Shown piece after piece: positions 61,704 to 64,000 of a stretch of 64,000 nt of DNA (position 1 is the first letter of the stretch; each line of letters begins with the position of its first letter). This DNA comes from Triops longicaudatus (lineage: Eukaryota; Arthropoda; Branchiopoda; Notostraca; Triopsidae): NCBI GenBank assembly GCA_022885665.1, contig JAGQDJ010000120.1:411145-475144 (forward strand), written 5' to 3'. The translations under genes and the position numbers were made by a program. The notes beneath the pieces are model-generated. The model had not been told where the DNA came from. It worked only from the letters and a program-made list of their open reading frames with translations, and did no database searches.

Positions 61704-62695
61704 ATGTCACATAATAGTAAGCTTATTATGGACATTCATTCGGTAATTTACAGCATTTATATACATTTGACTTGGGTGGTATTATAAAGGGAAGAGGAGC
61801 TGCCTGTGTAAAGGAGCGTGGTGTTACTTAAGGTCTTTTGCCGACATAGCGAAATCTTTGACAGCGTGGAAAGGATATCTGACCCATACTAAAGAATCAA
61901 ATCTTGTATATCAGAGCAATTAGTCCATCACTGACGCGAATTTTGGCAAACTAGAAGGGGTCACCAATATTTCACTAATTACTCTTATATACGCGAAATG
62001 ATTCTTTAATATCGGTCAGATAGATTTGTATCCCTTCATTTAAGGCTTAAATGCATTGTACTTTTTAATTTCGCGAAATTTTGTAGTTGATTTATACCGT
62101 GTCTTTTACTCGTTATAGCACTATGCTTGCTCATGAATTGATACATTATTACGATTACTGGCGTCATCATGAAAAATAGCAGTGAGATAATGCGGAGCTG
62201 AAGACATGACTGTACAATACTCTTATGTGGTATTGCAGTGCAGAAAAATATTTGTGCTTATTGAATTTATATAAATCACCATTTACTGCTTATGGAGCAG
62301 GCCAGGGCAATAGGTACTCTAAAGCCCCATCACGATACCATATCGAAATCAAAATATCACTGCTCTAAGGGGGAAATACAACTAAAAGATTGCATTTTTG
62401 CGAGCTGACTCGCTAAAAGACGAGTTTGTCCAGAGATGACTAGGAATCAGACTCTTGCTTCATATTTGTTCCTCACTTTCCATAACTCATTTCGGTCTTC
62501 CAATGTTACACTGTGTTGGAAACATTTTCCGCCAATTTAAGGCAGTTATACACAGGGCCGAACTAAGACACGTGAACGCATAGGCCAAAGCACAGAAATA
62601 AAAAAATAAAGGCATCCTGCAAACATTGTACACATAATTTCAATTTAATATGTAGTGGTTTGCTTTTTAAACATAAAAATTCTTCGTTTTCTTTA

Positions 62696-62785
62696 GCCGA
62701 CTCCAACTGGAATCGAATCGAGGTCTCCCGAAAGCTACCTCACATGTCAAACAGGTACCTAAACCATTCGGTCTCTACGGAGCAA
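62696..62785 (-). pseudogene. tRNA-like relic or tRNA-derived SINE fragment
   Basis: On the minus strand the segment has a B-box-like GATTCGATTCC, and about 50 nt earlier an A-box-like TGGTTTAGGTACC. In between is a possible variable arm. The acceptor and anticodon stems do not pair properly, so a working tRNA is unlikely. It may be a decayed tRNA or the head of a SINE. Confidence 0.3.
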
Positions 62786-63963
62786 TCCTGGTTACAGTTG
62801 AACTATAAATCCGCATTACGATGTATTTCGAATTGGAAAGACGTGCTCAACAGTGTCCACCGAATTTCAAGAGCAAAGCCCTTTTTTTGCAATCATATGC
62901 CGCATTGAATACTACAAAGGGAATACATTCTCGAACCCCCTGTACCGTTTGTTGCCTTAAAACCGCTGCCTCGAATCCGCAATCGAAAACTGTTTTCCAG
63001 CTAGCAAGGTTGATCTTCCTCAGCGCTTCTTTTCCTGACTTGGAAAAGACAGAAATTCGAAAGAATGCGAACGGAATGCCCGATTTTTCAAATTATTACA
63101 AATGTCTCGTCTACAATGAAGCCCGCGATCATGAAAAAGACAGTGGTCTACACTTAATTGAATACCGCTTATTTGAATAACCCGCACAATTGAATGGAAT
63201 TTTGATGGTCCCGTTTCAAGCCCATTTAATACAATGTACTCTTACTCCTTTTTATTGAACACTAGGCGTTTTTGAAAAACTTTTTCCATTGCATACATTA
63301 CAATGTTTAATAACTTTCTCTAAATGAATGCAGAGCTTTGGCAATAACTTTTGACACAAGAAAGTCGAAAAATTCCACAAAATGCTTGAAATGCATTGCG
63401 TCCCAGAGAAAGCTACAACCCTTCTCCTGCACTTTTCCCCTTTCCCCGCTGACGACTCACCAATTAAGACAATTTGCCCAATTTACGTTTGCAAGCAGAG
63501 CTAAAAAAATAAGGCAAACATGTTCAAGAGAAAAAACGCAAGTATTTTCTAGATCAGCGAGTGGAAGTCTTGAGTCACACAGATGAAAGATGAGGCACAG
63601 GGTTCATTTGCTTGACGCTTCTGCGTGAGTCAAGTAGTAGTTTTGAGGCAATTGATGTCGTTCCGATTTATAGATATCACTGGTTGTGAAGCATATGAAC
63701 AGCTTTACCACTTTCAAATATACATGTACAATGCAAAAGACAAGAACGCAAAACAGCGTTCAATTATGGATTTTTTTTCAAAATAAGAATGTTAAAAATT
63801 TGAATAATTTATAAGTACAGTACAGTTTACGATTGCACCTTCATTTACTAATTCTTGTCATGTTGTATAGGCAACTCCGTGTTTTTAAATACTCCGCACA
63901 TTTTAATAGTGACCGTCCGGTCCCGAGCCTATTCAAATAATGCGGTTGCGCTGTACAAATTTT

Positions 63964-64000
63964 CTATCTATCTATCTATCTATCTATCTATATATATATA
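63964..64000. repeat. (TATC)n then (TA)n microsatellite at the right edge
   Basis: About seven TATC units followed by TA repeats that continue to the last base, so the full length is not visible. Confidence 0.95.

Larger units (their letters stand above)
54413..64000. other. Region downstream of ALG1
   Basis: About 9.6 kb with the ALG1 3' UTR at the start and otherwise repeats: a pogo/Tigger-like copy (57509-57685), an inverted repeat pair (57261-57359 and 61612-61703), a tRNA-like relic (about 62696-62785) and a simple repeat at the end. No coding exon could be supported; frames at 54706-55023, 55131-55565 and 62821-63180 lack recognisable features. Confidence 0.55.

Overview
The window is nuclear DNA of a protostome animal, most likely an arthropod. 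Genes are split by GT-AG introns of 74 bp to about 19 kb. Long AT-rich non-coding stretches, microsatellites and degenerate DNA-transposon-like repeats fill most of the space. A Dpr-type immunoglobulin gene, a family known mainly from arthropods, is the best lineage marker. Most open frames of 60-140 codons here are chance ORFs, and the real coding sequence was found by joining exons with matching intron phase and family similarity.

Three genes can be supported. (1) On the minus strand at about 70-4840, three or four exons encode an alpha-helical, ARM/HEAT-like protein that I do not recognise; it may run off the left edge. (2) On the minus strand at 8949-36904, five exons form a complete Dpr (defective proboscis extension response) cell-surface gene with signal peptide, two Ig domains and a hydrophobic C-terminal tail of GPI-anchor type. 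Its first intron is about 18.7 kb. The second Ig domain has an insertion of roughly 95 residues. (3) On the plus strand at 51757-54412, six exons encode ALG1, the beta-1,4-mannosyltransferase that adds the first mannose to the dolichol-linked glycan. All splice phases agree and the product is 435 residues.

The rest is introns and intergenic DNA. It holds several copies of a pogo/Tigger-like repeat (22.5-23.5, 40.5, 52.5 and 57.5 kb), a perfect 33-bp-arm hairpin at 11.8 kb, an inverted pair of a dispersed repeat (57.3 and 61.6 kb), a GA microsatellite, poly-A runs, a tRNA-like relic at 62.7 kb and a TATC/TA repeat at the right edge.

The three genes do not form a pathway. Dpr is a neuronal recognition protein that matures through the secretory pathway and has possible N-glycosylation sites, so it is a plausible client of the glycan pathway to which ALG1 belongs, but their adjacency has no evident meaning. 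I saw no bacterial operon, CRISPR array or clearly new multi-gene system. The most interesting items are the unidentified helical-repeat gene, the Dpr insertion and the hairpin element.
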